From: Endomicrobium sp.
GTDB lineage: Bacteria > Elusimicrobiota > Endomicrobiia > Endomicrobiales > Endomicrobiaceae
Direction of reading: 5' to 3'
DNA length: 12,065 nt
Assembly (NCBI GenBank): GCA_031277075.1
Contig: JAISLV010000149.1
Span: 1 to 12,065, forward strand
Shown here: positions 5,389 to 11,509 of the stretch, in pieces
How the letters are laid out: every line of letters starts with the position of its first letter
Position numbering within the stretch: position 1 is the first letter of the stretch
Notes under the pieces: model-generated
The model's input: the letters and a program-made list of their open reading frames with translations, nothing else
The model's database searches: none
Told to the model about the DNA's origin: nothing
Translations under genes and position numbers: made by a program

Positions 5389-6969
5389 TTATTTCGCCGC
5401 TTTTACCGCCGGCGTTTGCTTTTTCATAATCACAAACTGCATTATCATAGAGCAAACGCTGTTTGTAAGCCAGTATAATACTAAGCCCGCAGGAAATGTC
5501 CAAAACATAAAAGTAAAAATTATCGGCATTATATACATTATTCTTCTTTGCGTAGGGTCTGAAACCGCAGTAGTCATTTTCTGCTGAAAAAACATTCCCA
5601 ACCCCATTATCAAAGGAAGCAAGTTTAAATTGAAAAAACCAAAACTCATAAATTGGTCTGCCGCAGATAAATCTTTTACCCACAAAATCCACGCTTCATT
5701 TCTAAGTTCGTAAGCGTTTCTTAACATAGTGAAAAAAGCCCAAAAAATAGGCAGCTGCAAAAGCATAGGCAAACAGCCGCCCAAAGGATTAACTTTTTGG
5801 CTTTTATATAAGTTCATCATTTCAGCCTGCAGTCTTTGCGGGTTTTCTTTAAATTTGTCTTGTATCTCTTTTATCATAGGCTGAACGCGTTTCATAGCAG
5901 CCATAGCTTTATAACTTTTTAAAGAAAGCGGCAAAAGTAAAACTTGAATTATCAGCGTAAGTATTATAATAGCCCAGCCGTAATTTCCCGTTAAATTCTG
6001 TAAAAAATTTAAAATTGAAAACGCCGCTTTGCCCAAAAACCCGAAAAACCCGAAATCAACGGTTTTTTCAAGCCCTAAATTATAAGTTTTTAAATAGGTA
6101 TATCCTTTCGGTCCTAAATAAAAGTTGATAGAGTATTCTTTGCTTTCGTTTTCTTTAGGCGAATTTGCCGAAATGGTTATTGAATAGGGGCGTTTTTTGT
6201 CTTGCCTTGCAGGAATTATTTGGTCAAACTCTATTGATTTTTCAGGTATAAAAGCGGCAAGGAAATATCTATTGTCTATAGCAGCCCATCTATATAACGA
6301 CGCGGTTACAGAATCCTTTTTTAGTTTTTTTACTTTGCCGGGTTTAACGGCGGTAAAAGCTATAGCCCTTGTTACGCTGATATTTTCTTTTTGTTCTTTT
6401 TCATCGGTTCCTAACCCCGGTCCCCATTCAAGCTCAATTTGCGGGAGCAAAGCGTCTTTGTTAATTTTGGAAAGCGCGATATTGAGATTGTGCATATTGG
6501 AATCCGCAGAAAGCGTATAGGTTTTTACTATTTTCCAGCCTTGCGGGGAAATATGCTCAAAAACGATTTTGTCATTAGATTTTGAAACGATTTTATAGTT
6601 TGAACCCGGAAAATTTGACATTACAGGCGCGGCTTGCGGCAAAACCAAGTCTATCCATTGCCCGTTTTTTTCTTTTACCGACCAGCTGATAACGGAAGCG
6701 CCCCTGTTTGAAAGCGTCGCTTTATAAAGGCTGGTTTCAACATTTACGGTTTCTTCTTCAAATATGCCGTCTTCTTGCGAAACGGACGCGCCTTCTTTTT
6801 TAAGGTCGTTTTTTGCGTTGGCATTGGCAATAGGCGCAGATGTCTGCGTTTGCTCAACGGCTTGCGTTTGTTTTTGCTGCGGTTCGGGTTGCGGCGGAGT
6901 GAAAAAGTAATACCACACAAAAATCGTAAAAGCGGAACAAACAACAAATAAAATCGTATTCTTTTGCAT
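5389..6969 (-). CDS. yidC: Membrane protein insertase YidC
   Basis: Inserts and folds inner-membrane proteins, alone or with SecYEG. 526 residues with the Gram-negative layout: N-terminal transmembrane helix at 5-22, a Pro/Gln-rich linker, a periplasmic beta-domain at about 70-300, then the conserved insertase core with five helices (about 310-515). Diagnostic: KSYKAMAAMKRVQPMIKEIQ (351-370), the VNPLGGCLPMLLQLPIFWAF stretch (393-412), and the tail segment FPAGLVLYWLTNSVCSMIMQ (492-511). Unusual: the core position that is Arg in E. coli (R366) and SpoIIIJ aligns with Q342 here (LIIQVLLLPLS, codon at 5944-5946). The start ATG has AAAGGA at 6977-6982. 232 bases separate it from yidD, unusually long for this operon and filled with repeats. 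Confidence 0.97.
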   Translation of the reverse strand: MQKNTILFVVCSAFTIFVWYYFFTPPQPEPQQKQTQAVEQTQTSAPIANANAKNDLKKEGASVSQEDGIFEEETVNVETSLYKATLSNRGASVISWSVKEKNGQWIDLVLPQAAPVMSNFPGSNYKIVSKSNDKIVFEHISPQGWKIVKTYTLSADSNMHNLNIALSKINKDALLPQIELEWGPGLGTDEKEQKENISVTRAIAFTAVKPGKVKKLKKDSVTASLYRWAAIDNRYFLAAFIPEKSIEFDQIIPARQDKKRPYSITISANSPKENESKEYSINFYLGPKGYTYLKTYNLGLEKTVDFGFFGFLGKAAFSILNFLQNLTGNYGWAIIILTLIIQVLLLPLSLKSYKAMAAMKRVQPMIKEIQDKFKENPQRLQAEMMNLYKSQKVNPLGGCLPMLLQLPIFWAFFTMLRNAYELRNEAWILWVKDLSAADQFMSFGFFNLNLLPLIMGLGMFFQQKMTTAVSDPTQRRIMYIMPIIFTFMFWTFPAGLVLYWLTNSVCSMIMQFVIMKKQTPAVKAAK

Positions 6970-6993
6970 TAAAAAATCCTTTGACGTCTTCCT

Positions 6994-7020
6994 GTCGCCC
7001 TGAATTTATTTCAGAGTCTG
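6994..7020 (+). repeat. CTGAA...TTCAG family repeat upstream of yidC
   Basis: Stem CTGAA (7000-7004) and TTCAG (7010-7014), loop TTTAT. On the minus-strand transcript the stem reaches 7 bp with one G-U pair (7016-7010 with 7004-6998) and ends 15 bases before the yidC ribosome site, so it would sit in the yidC leader. Same family as 4201-4228 and 4291-4316. Confidence 0.7.
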
Positions 7021-7081
7021 TGGTTTGTCAGTGAATTTGCTTAGCTGCCGTTCTTCGTCTTTCTGTCTTTGCCATGTCTCT

Positions 7082-7105
7082 ATGCGTCTACGCATCCATG
7101 CATCC
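7082..7105 (+). repeat. Octamer tandem, 3 x 8 bp (ATGCATCC type)
   Basis: Units ATGCGTCT, ACGCATCC, ATGCATCC in direct succession. The same octamer is repeated four times at 11604-11635. Both arrays are intergenic and close to a GCAGCTAAG-type repeat. Confidence 0.7.
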
Positions 7106-7119
7106 GTCTCTGCCGTTGC

Positions 7120-7191
7120 CGTTAAATTCCCCTTTTTGCAAAAGGGGCGGACGCGCAACGGACGGGACATTTGTAGTTTGTCTTTGCTGTT
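7120..7191 (+). repeat. Hairpin repeat (72-80 bp family), copy 2
   Basis: Reverse-oriented partner of 4488-4567. Contains the perfect hairpin CCCCTTTT-TGC-AAAAGGGG (7129-7147), the boundary word CGTTAAATT (7120-7128) and TTTGTAGTTT (7170-7179). The hairpin stem differs in sequence from that of the other copy but is intact in both. Confidence 0.65.
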
Positions 7192-7201
7192 GCCTAACTT
7201 C

Positions 7202-7435
7202 TTAGCTGCGTCCTTTGCGCTCTTGCCGTTTTGGCACTTCGTCCACGCCGCCTTCGCAAAAGGGATGGCAACGCAAGATTCTTTTACAGGCTAGAAAAGA
7301 GCCTTTTAAAAATCCGTGAATTTCTATTGCTTGATAAGCGTAAGAAGAGCAGCTCGGTTGGAAACGGCATCTCGGAGGCGTAAAACGCGACGCCGCTTTA
7401 TAACATTTGATAAGAAAAAGAGCGATATGTTTCAT
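7202..7435 (-). CDS. yidD: Membrane protein insertion efficiency factor YidD
   Basis: Small inner-leaflet membrane-associated protein that assists YidC-dependent insertion. 77 residues; the family core is complete: an N-terminal hydrophobic/amphipathic helix (MKHIALFLIKCYK), then RFTPPRCRFQPSCSSYAYQAIEIHG (17-41) and FLKGSFLACKRILRCHPFCEGG (42-63). The conserved cysteines and the CHPF motif are present. Starts at ATG 7435 without a clear Shine-Dalgarno site. The last nine residues (KRQERKGRS) and the TAA stop fall in a stretch whose continuation, GCAGCTAAGAAGTTAGGC, is a dispersed intergenic repeat, so the C-terminus may have been rewritten by a repeat insertion. The gene normally overlaps or abuts rnpA; here a MITE separates them. 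Confidence 0.93.
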   Translation of the reverse strand: MKHIALFLIKCYKAASRFTPPRCRFQPSCSSYAYQAIEIHGFLKGSFLACKRILRCHPFCEGGVDEVPKRQERKGRS

Positions 7436-7472
7436 TAGAATTTATTTTCATTATGCAAATTAGCTCGTTTAA

Positions 7473-7554
7473 GGGCGTCTCTAAAAACCCCAACGCCCGT
7501 CCTTGCCGCCCCTTTTGCGGCAAGGACGAGCATTATAGGTTTTTAGAGACACCC
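7473..7554. mobile_element. 82-bp MITE-like element with TTAA target duplication
   Basis: Ends GGGCGTCTCTAAAAACC (7473-7489) and, inverted, GGGTGTCTCTAAAAACC (7538-7554) match at 16 of 17 positions. The element is flanked by TTAA on both sides (7469-7472 and 7555-7558), as expected from a 4-bp target duplication. A perfect 12-bp inner stem (7498-7509 with 7517-7528) encloses a CCCTTTT loop. There is no coding capacity, so it would depend on a transposase elsewhere; the family of that enzyme cannot be read from this window. Related ends occur at 2406-2431, 4102-4125 and 4570-4593. The right arm encodes the final codons and stop of rnpA on the minus strand, and the whole element would form a long hairpin in the rnpA-yidD transcript. 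Confidence 0.8.
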
Positions 7555-7886
7555 TTAAGCAAATCTAAGACGTTTTTTTTTAGACTGTTATAATCCAAAG
7601 ACGCGCCGTAAGATTTAGAAATAAAAATTATATCTAAGCCTGGCGCCAGCAAATGCTTATTAGTTCTAAAAATTTCTCTCAATCTTCTTTTTAATCGGTT
7701 TCTTTCAACGGCAATCCCGACTTTGCGGGAAGTTATTAAACCCAGTCTTTTTATATAGACGCCGCTTTTTTTATACGCTAAAATTTTAACGGCTTTATTT
7801 TCAAGTTTTATTCCGTTTTTAAAAACTTTGTTAAAATCTTTTTGGCTGTGAAGCCTTTCGCTGTATGAAAACGAAAAATTTTTCAT
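7533..7886 (-). CDS. rnpA: Ribonuclease P protein component
   Basis: Protein subunit of RNase P, which works with the catalytic RNA to mature tRNA 5' ends. 117 residues, normal length. N-terminal FSYSERLHSQKDFNKVFKNG, the central strand region, and the signature helix with the RNR motif in VERNRLKRRLREIFR are all present. ATG start at 7886; an in-frame TAG eight codons upstream excludes a longer form, and no good Shine-Dalgarno is seen. It follows rpmH by 71 bases, the usual order. Oddity: the last codons (after DLLK: Gly-Val-Ser-Lys-Asn-Leu, then TAA at 7535-7533) lie inside the terminal repeat of the MITE at 7473-7554, so the native C-terminus has been replaced. The C-terminus is not part of the catalytic core, so function is probably kept. 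Confidence 0.96.
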   Translation of the reverse strand: MKNFSFSYSERLHSQKDFNKVFKNGIKLENKAVKILAYKKSGVYIKRLGLITSRKVGIAVERNRLKRRLREIFRTNKHLLAPGLDIIFISKSYGASLDYNSLKKNVLDLLKGVSKNL

Positions 7887-7957
7887 GGTAAAAATGCGCT
7901 TAAAAGTCTAACAAATCTTCTTTAAAGTTTTTGCCAAACTTATCCGCCGTTTGCGTT

Positions 7958-8092
7958 TTATGCGCTGATTGTAGCGCGTCCTTTTCTTCTGCGCGCGCTC
8001 AAAACCCTTCTTCCTCCGGGCGTTGACATTCTAGCTCTAAAACCGATTTTCTTTTTTCTTCTGTCTTTGTTAGGCTGAAACGTTCTTTTCAT
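7958..8092 (-). CDS. rpmH: 50S ribosomal protein L34
   Basis: Structural protein of the large ribosomal subunit. 44 residues, the standard length: MKRTFQPNKDRRKKKIGFRA, then RMSTPGGRRVLSARRRKGRA and TISA. The MKRTFQP start, the GFRARM motif and the RR(R)KGR end are diagnostic. The ATG (8092-8090) has AAAGGA ten bases upstream. First gene of the operon, about 65-70 bases downstream of the promoter at 8164-8193. The gene is short enough to be missed by simple ORF cut-offs. dnaA, the common divergent neighbour of rpmH, is not here; an outer-membrane protein gene takes its place. Confidence 0.97.
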   Translation of the reverse strand: MKRTFQPNKDRRKKKIGFRARMSTPGGRRVLSARRRKGRATISA

Positions 8093-8163
8093 TTTAAAAA
8101 TATCCTTTGTTTTTACAAATTTTTTACTTGCGTAATCGTTTTATAAGCATATAAATATTTGGT

Positions 8164-8193
8164 ATTATATCTAAATTCCGCGCCGCGTGTCAA
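8164..8193 (-). promoter_or_regulatory. Consensus sigma-70-type promoter of the rpmH operon
   Basis: On the minus strand TTGACA (8193-8188), an 18-base spacer and TATAAT (8169-8164): both hexamers match the consensus exactly. Start of transcription is expected near 8157, giving a leader of roughly 65 bases before rpmH. Strong promoters are usual for rpmH. Confidence 0.82.
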
Positions 8194-8362
8194 ACGACGA
8201 CCAACGGCGAAGAATGCAGCTAAGAAGTTAAGCGGCTAGGAAGTTAGGCAACGGCAACGGCAAAGCCGAATGACAAACCATTTCACGACAATAACAAAGG
8301 CAAGCGGAAAAAAACAAAAAAGCGGCGGACGGCATAATATATTCTTTTCTAATGAGGTTTTT
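8194..8362. other. Divergent upstream region between rpmH promoter and porin gene
   Basis: Contains two 16-bp tandem units, GCAGCTAAGAAGTTAA (8216-8231) and GCGGCTAGGAAGTTAG (8232-8247), followed by GGCAACGGCAACGGCAA. Related words occur at 7189-7209 and 11565-11589. An in-frame start at 8270 could extend the downstream protein by 31 residues, but those residues have no signal-peptide character. The porin ribosome site GAGG is at 8354-8357. The porin promoter is not clear; CATAAT at 8334-8339 is a possible -10. Confidence 0.6.
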
Positions 8363-9604
8363 ATGAAATTTCAAAAAATTATTTTTTCTTTGGCGGGGCT
8401 TTGCATTTTTTCAATATCGTCTTCTTTTGCGGCGCAGCTTGCTTTTGACGGTCAAACGCGGCTGCGTTACGAGTATTTAGGGAACAATTCCGCCCTTACA
8501 GACGAACGCGCCAGCTATTTCAGATTTCGCTTTTCGGGCGGAGTAAAAGCCGATTTTTCGGGGTTCGCCTCTTTATACGGCAAACTTACTACAGAGAGCC
8601 GTTCCTATATTTATAATTCAGGCAGAGACGCCGTTTATAATGCGGACGAAGCCGTTATAGATAACTTTTTTATTTTTCTGCCCGATATAAAAGGTTTTGA
8701 AATTAAAGCGGGGCGTTTTGATTTAAACCCGCAAGAATACGGCGAAGGTTTTTTGTTTGCAGACGGAACGCCTTTGGACGGGTCGCGCACTTCTTATTTT
8801 AACGCTTTAAGGCTGCGTTATAACAATATTGAATTTCTCGGAATATACAATACAAAACAAGACGAACTTCCAGTTATAAATAACCGCGATAAACTTTTAA
8901 ATTCTTCTACGGAAACCGCCGCGGTAATTTACGCTCGTTTCAAAAAAGAGGGCGATGATTATGGCAAAATTTCCGAGATTTCTTTTGAACCGTACTATAT
9001 ATATAAGGAAGAAGCGGATATTGCCGATATAAATACGCTTGGAACGTATTTTAAATACGCGTTCAATAAATTTGCGCTCAGAGCTCAAGCGGCTTTTCAA
9101 ACAGGCAAATACGGCGGTAAAACAAAAAACGCTTTCGGCGGATACATATTCGGCGACCTGCCTATTGCAGATTTCATAAAATCCCTGTCTTTCGGATATA
9201 TCTATTTATCCGGCGCAGACGAAAACGGCGGCGCGTCTTGGAATCCGCTGTTTTCGCGTTATCCGTGGCAGTCGGAAATTATGGCGACGCTCTACGGCGC
9301 AGAAAGCGGGGCGGGCTATTGGACTAATTTGCAGCTGTTAAAGGCGTCTGCCGCGTTTGCGCCTTTTAATAAAACCGCAATAGAAGCGAGCTATAATTAT
9401 TTGCTTGCAAACAATACCGTTTCAGGCGATATTTTCGGCAGCGGCAAAGAAAGAGGGCATCTTGCCGTGTGCAGAATATCTTACGCTTTTTCAAAAGAAA
9501 TAAAAACTTACATTCACGGCGAATATTTTATACCGGGAAACTTTTATAAAGAAAACGCAAAAAACGCGTCGTTCTTAAGGCTGGAAATCTCGGCAAAGAT
9601 TTAA
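8363..9604 (+). CDS. Outer-membrane beta-barrel protein, alginate-export (AlgE-like) family
   Basis: Predicted outer-membrane barrel, likely a porin or exporter. Start chosen at ATG 8363, with GAGG five bases upstream, giving 413 residues that begin with a clear signal peptide (MKFQKIIFSLAGLCIFSISS then SFAA, cleavage near residue 23-25). The mature part opens with FDGQTRLRYEYLGN and alternates polar and hydrophobic residues throughout. The segment FEIKAGRFDLNPQEYGEGFL with GTPLDGSRTSYFNALRLRY after it is typical of alginate-export domain proteins. The C-terminus (FLRLEISAKI) has strand character but lacks the terminal Phe typical of many barrels. The substrate is unknown; the family name does not imply alginate. 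Gene stands alone, divergent from rpmH, with a leader (GAGGTTTTTATGAAA) identical to that of the methyltransferase at 9994. Confidence 0.82.
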   Translation: MKFQKIIFSLAGLCIFSISSSFAAQLAFDGQTRLRYEYLGNNSALTDERASYFRFRFSGGVKADFSGFASLYGKLTTESRSYIYNSGRDAVYNADEAVIDNFFIFLPDIKGFEIKAGRFDLNPQEYGEGFLFADGTPLDGSRTSYFNALRLRYNNIEFLGIYNTKQDELPVINNRDKLLNSSTETAAVIYARFKKEGDDYGKISEISFEPYYIYKEEADIADINTLGTYFKYAFNKFALRAQAAFQTGKYGGKTKNAFGGYIFGDLPIADFIKSLSFGYIYLSGADENGGASWNPLFSRYPWQSEIMATLYGAESGAGYWTNLQLLKASAAFAPFNKTAIEASYNYLLANNTVSGDIFGSGKERGHLAVCRISYAFSKEIKTYIHGEYFIPGNFYKENAKNASFLRLEISAKI

Positions 9605-9660
9605 TTTAGAGCAAAAAACGCGGCTGAGCGGCAATTGCATAAATTAAAGGTTATTTCCCA

Positions 9661-9857
9661 ATGAAAAAACAGCCGTATATGCCGCTTTTTTGGCGTTTTT
9701 ATTTGCGTTGCCTGCGATTTTAGCTTGTTTTTTAATATTTTGTTTATGTAGGATTTTTAATTGCAATAGCCGCAGTATCTGCGCGGCGTTTATTGCGTTA
9801 TGCGCAAGAATTAACTTGCAAAAAGCGATGCTTGGCGATTTGCCTAAGGCGAATTGA
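9661..9857 (+). pseudogene. Possible frameshifted small membrane protein
   Basis: ATG at 9661 follows AAAGG (9646-9650) at ten bases. In frame it stops after 20 residues, but if the A6 run at 9664-9669 had seven A residues the product would begin MKKTAVYAAFLAFLFALPAI, a good signal-anchor, and continue through a Cys-rich hydrophobic stretch to ...QKAMLGDLPKAN and TGA at 9855-9857 (about 65 residues). It could be a decayed gene, a slippage-expressed gene, a sequencing error or chance. I do not recognise the product. Confidence 0.25.
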
Positions 9858-9909
9858 AAAAGAAATTTATGGCAATTCATCCATCCCTTTGACGTTTATC
9901 CTTGTTCTT

Positions 9910-9939
9910 TTGACTTTAACAGTTGAAATATAGTTAAAT
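9910..9939 (+). promoter_or_regulatory. Weak candidate promoter of the methyltransferase-lipoprotein pair
   Basis: TTGACT (9910-9915), 18-base spacer, TTAAAT (9934-9939). The -35 is good but the -10 matches at only four of six positions; TATAGT at 9929-9934 is a better hexamer but only 13 bases away. Confidence 0.25.
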
Positions 9940-9993
9940 ATTTGTCGGCAATTCTATTGTCAGATTTTTTGCTTGTTTTTTAAAGAGGTTTTT

Positions 9994-11097
9994 ATGAAAA
10001 TGGCAGACGCCAAATCTTTGGCTCAAAAAATTGCGTTTTCTCCGCTTACTTTTCAAGCCGTGCGCGCTTGTTTAGCGTTTGGCATTTTTAAAATTGTAGA
10101 TGAAGCAAACGGAATTGAACTTGAAGAAATAAAAAAAGCCGCAGGGAAAAGCGCTTACGCGGTTTCAACTCTGCTTGAAGTTATGGCGGCAGCCGGCGTT
10201 TTAGAATATAAAGACAAAAAATATTACTCCACTAAAATTGCACAATGCTTTTTATACGACGAGATGACAAAGATTAATTTTGATTTTGTCAACGACGTCT
10301 GTTATCAAGGCGCGTTTTATTTGACGGAAAGTTTTGAAAACGCAAAACCTGAAGGATTAAAAGTTTTTGGAACTTGGAAGACGGTGTACGAAGGGCTTTC
10401 GCAACTGCCAAAACAAGTAAAACAGAGCTGGTTTGCCTTTGACCATTTTTACAGCGACAACGCTTTTTGCGACGTAATAAAAATTATTTTAGATAAAAAT
10501 CCTAAAACTGTCTATGACGTCGGCGCAAATACGGGGAAATTTGAGCTGGCTCTTTTTTCAAAAAATTATCAAGGGACAGCCGTTCTTTGCGATTTGCCCG
10601 CGCAGCTTGCAAAAGCGAAAGAAAATTTATCCGCGTCGGGTTTTGCAAAAAACTGCGTTTTTTATCCGATTGACGTATTGGAAGAGAGTTCTGAATTTAT
10701 GATTTTCGGCTCAAATAAATCTGCGGCAGACGGCGGCGGGGGAAAAGAAATTTTGACGCCCGACGCAATTTTGATGAGCCAGTTTTTAGATTGTTTTTCT
10801 AAAGAGCAAATAATTTCTATACTTAAAAAAGCCGCCGCCGCTATGACAAACAAAACGCGGCTTTATATTTTAGAACCTTTTTGGGACGAACAAAAATTTG
10901 ACGCCGCAAAACTTTCTTTAACGCACGCCTCTTTATACTTTACGGCTATAGCAAACGGCAATAGCAAAATGTACGCTTTAAACGAAATGCAAAACTGCAT
11001 AACTTTTGCGGGGCTGCAAACGGCAAAAATTCACAAAAATATCGGCAGCCATGAATATACTTTGTTAGAAGTGGAAAAGCCCGATAAAACCAAATAA
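9994..11097 (+). CDS. SAM-dependent methyltransferase, O-methyltransferase (acetylserotonin/hydroxyneurosporene-type) family
   Basis: Predicted cytoplasmic small-molecule methyltransferase. Start at ATG 9994 with GAGG five bases upstream; 367 residues. Residues about 8-90 form an N-terminal winged-helix/dimerisation domain (FSPLTFQAVRACLAFGIFKI, then a segment ending LLEVMAAAGVLEY). The Rossmann domain has the SAM-binding motif DVGANTG (175-181) and the acidic ribose-binding CDLP (199-202). At the position where plant and carotenoid O-methyltransferases carry the catalytic His of an HDW motif, this protein has SQFLDCFS (262-269), with no His, so an O-methyl transfer by that mechanism is doubtful. 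A Gly-rich insert (AADGGGGKE, about 244-252) precedes strand 4. A lipoprotein gene starts 19 bases after the stop, so the two probably share a transcript. The substrate is unknown. Confidence 0.8.
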   Translation: MKMADAKSLAQKIAFSPLTFQAVRACLAFGIFKIVDEANGIELEEIKKAAGKSAYAVSTLLEVMAAAGVLEYKDKKYYSTKIAQCFLYDEMTKINFDFVNDVCYQGAFYLTESFENAKPEGLKVFGTWKTVYEGLSQLPKQVKQSWFAFDHFYSDNAFCDVIKIILDKNPKTVYDVGANTGKFELALFSKNYQGTAVLCDLPAQLAKAKENLSASGFAKNCVFYPIDVLEESSEFMIFGSNKSAADGGGGKEILTPDAILMSQFLDCFSKEQIISILKKAAAAMTNKTRLYILEPFWDEQKFDAAKLSLTHASLYFTAIANGNSKMYALNEMQNCITFAGLQTAKIHKNIGSHEYTLLEVEKPDKTK

Positions 11098-11116
11098 GGG
11101 AAAGAGGAACAAAAAT

Positions 11117-11509
11117 ATGAAAAAAGTAATTTTATTTGCGGCTTTTATTTCGGTTTTATTTTGTTTAATGTCTTGCGAAGAAAGAAAAGATTATCCTTTG
11201 TCGCGCGTTGAAATATGGGAAAGCGGAAAAAAAGTTTCGTGGATACCAAATATTGTAATAGGAAGCACATATACTTTTACCGCAAAATTTTTCAATTCTA
11301 AAAGCCAAGAAGTGCAAGCTCCGCACCCTGAAAACGTTTTCTGGATCGCCGATGAGGCGACCGCTTCTTCGGCGACATTTACGCCGACAAGTGGCGTAAC
11401 GACTTCTTATGTAATGACAGATTATACGAGGGAAAACACCAGCGGCAAAATAAGAGTTGAATATGAAAATTTAAATTCTCCCGAAATAACGGTTCTGTTT
11501 ATACGATAA
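11117..11509 (+). CDS. Small predicted lipoprotein
   Basis: 130 residues. The N-terminus MKKVILFAAFISVLFCLMSC is a lipoprotein signal peptide with lipobox L17-M18-S19-C20; Glu follows at positions 21-22, so the Lol outer-membrane sorting rule (no Asp at +2) would allow outer-membrane placement if it applies in this organism. The rest is beta-rich (YTFTAKFFN, ATFTPTSGV, KIRVEYENL) and ends in alternating hydrophobics, compatible with one Ig-like domain. AAAGAGG lies nine bases before the ATG. No family is recognised and no enzymatic motif is visible. It sits directly behind the methyltransferase; the functional link is only inferred from spacing. Confidence 0.75.
   Translation: MKKVILFAAFISVLFCLMSCEERKDYPLSRVEIWESGKKVSWIPNIVIGSTYTFTAKFFNSKSQEVQAPHPENVFWIADEATASSATFTPTSGVTTSYVMTDYTRENTSGKIRVEYENLNSPEITVLFIR

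Larger units (their letters stand above)
6970..7201. repeat. yidD-yidC gap, repeat mosaic
   Basis: 232 gene-free bases inside an operon that is normally compact. Reading in plus coordinates: yidC ribosome site (6977-6982); CTGAA/TTCAG palindrome repeat (6994-7020); GCTTAGCTGC word (7039-7048); 3 x 8-bp tandem (7082-7105); hairpin repeat shared with 4488-4567 (7120-7191); and the GCAGCTAAGAAGTTAGGCAAC word in reverse (7189-7209), which runs into the end of yidD. Confidence 0.75.
9605..9993. other. 389-base gap: possible small gene remnant and methyltransferase upstream region
   Basis: No intact gene that I trust. 9661-9857 reads as a small hydrophobic protein if one base is added to an A tract (see the pseudogene entry). 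A 78-codon frame on the opposite strand (9880-9644) is open but shows no recognisable features and lies antisense to it. The right part, 9886-9993, is A/T-rich with TTGACG (9889-9894) and TTGACT (9910-9915) hexamers and ends in the methyltransferase ribosome site. No repeat family from the other gaps was recognised here, which is unusual for this window. Confidence 0.5.

Noticed and set aside
8270..8362. 31-residue N-terminal extension of the outer-membrane protein
   Set aside because: ATG 8363 has a GAGG site at the preferred spacing and starts a signal peptide; the extension is hydrophilic and would block it.
8093..8362. Replication origin next to rpmH
   Set aside because: rpmH is often near dnaA/oriC, but no dnaA gene and no cluster of TTATCCACA-like boxes were seen here.
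9644..9880. 78-codon ORF on the minus strand
   Set aside because: No domain, no clear ribosome site, and it is antisense to a more plausible frameshifted frame; basic, low-complexity composition.
10737..10742. Poly-G tract in the methyltransferase as a phase-variation switch
   Set aside because: Only five G residues; too short to be a convincing contingency tract.
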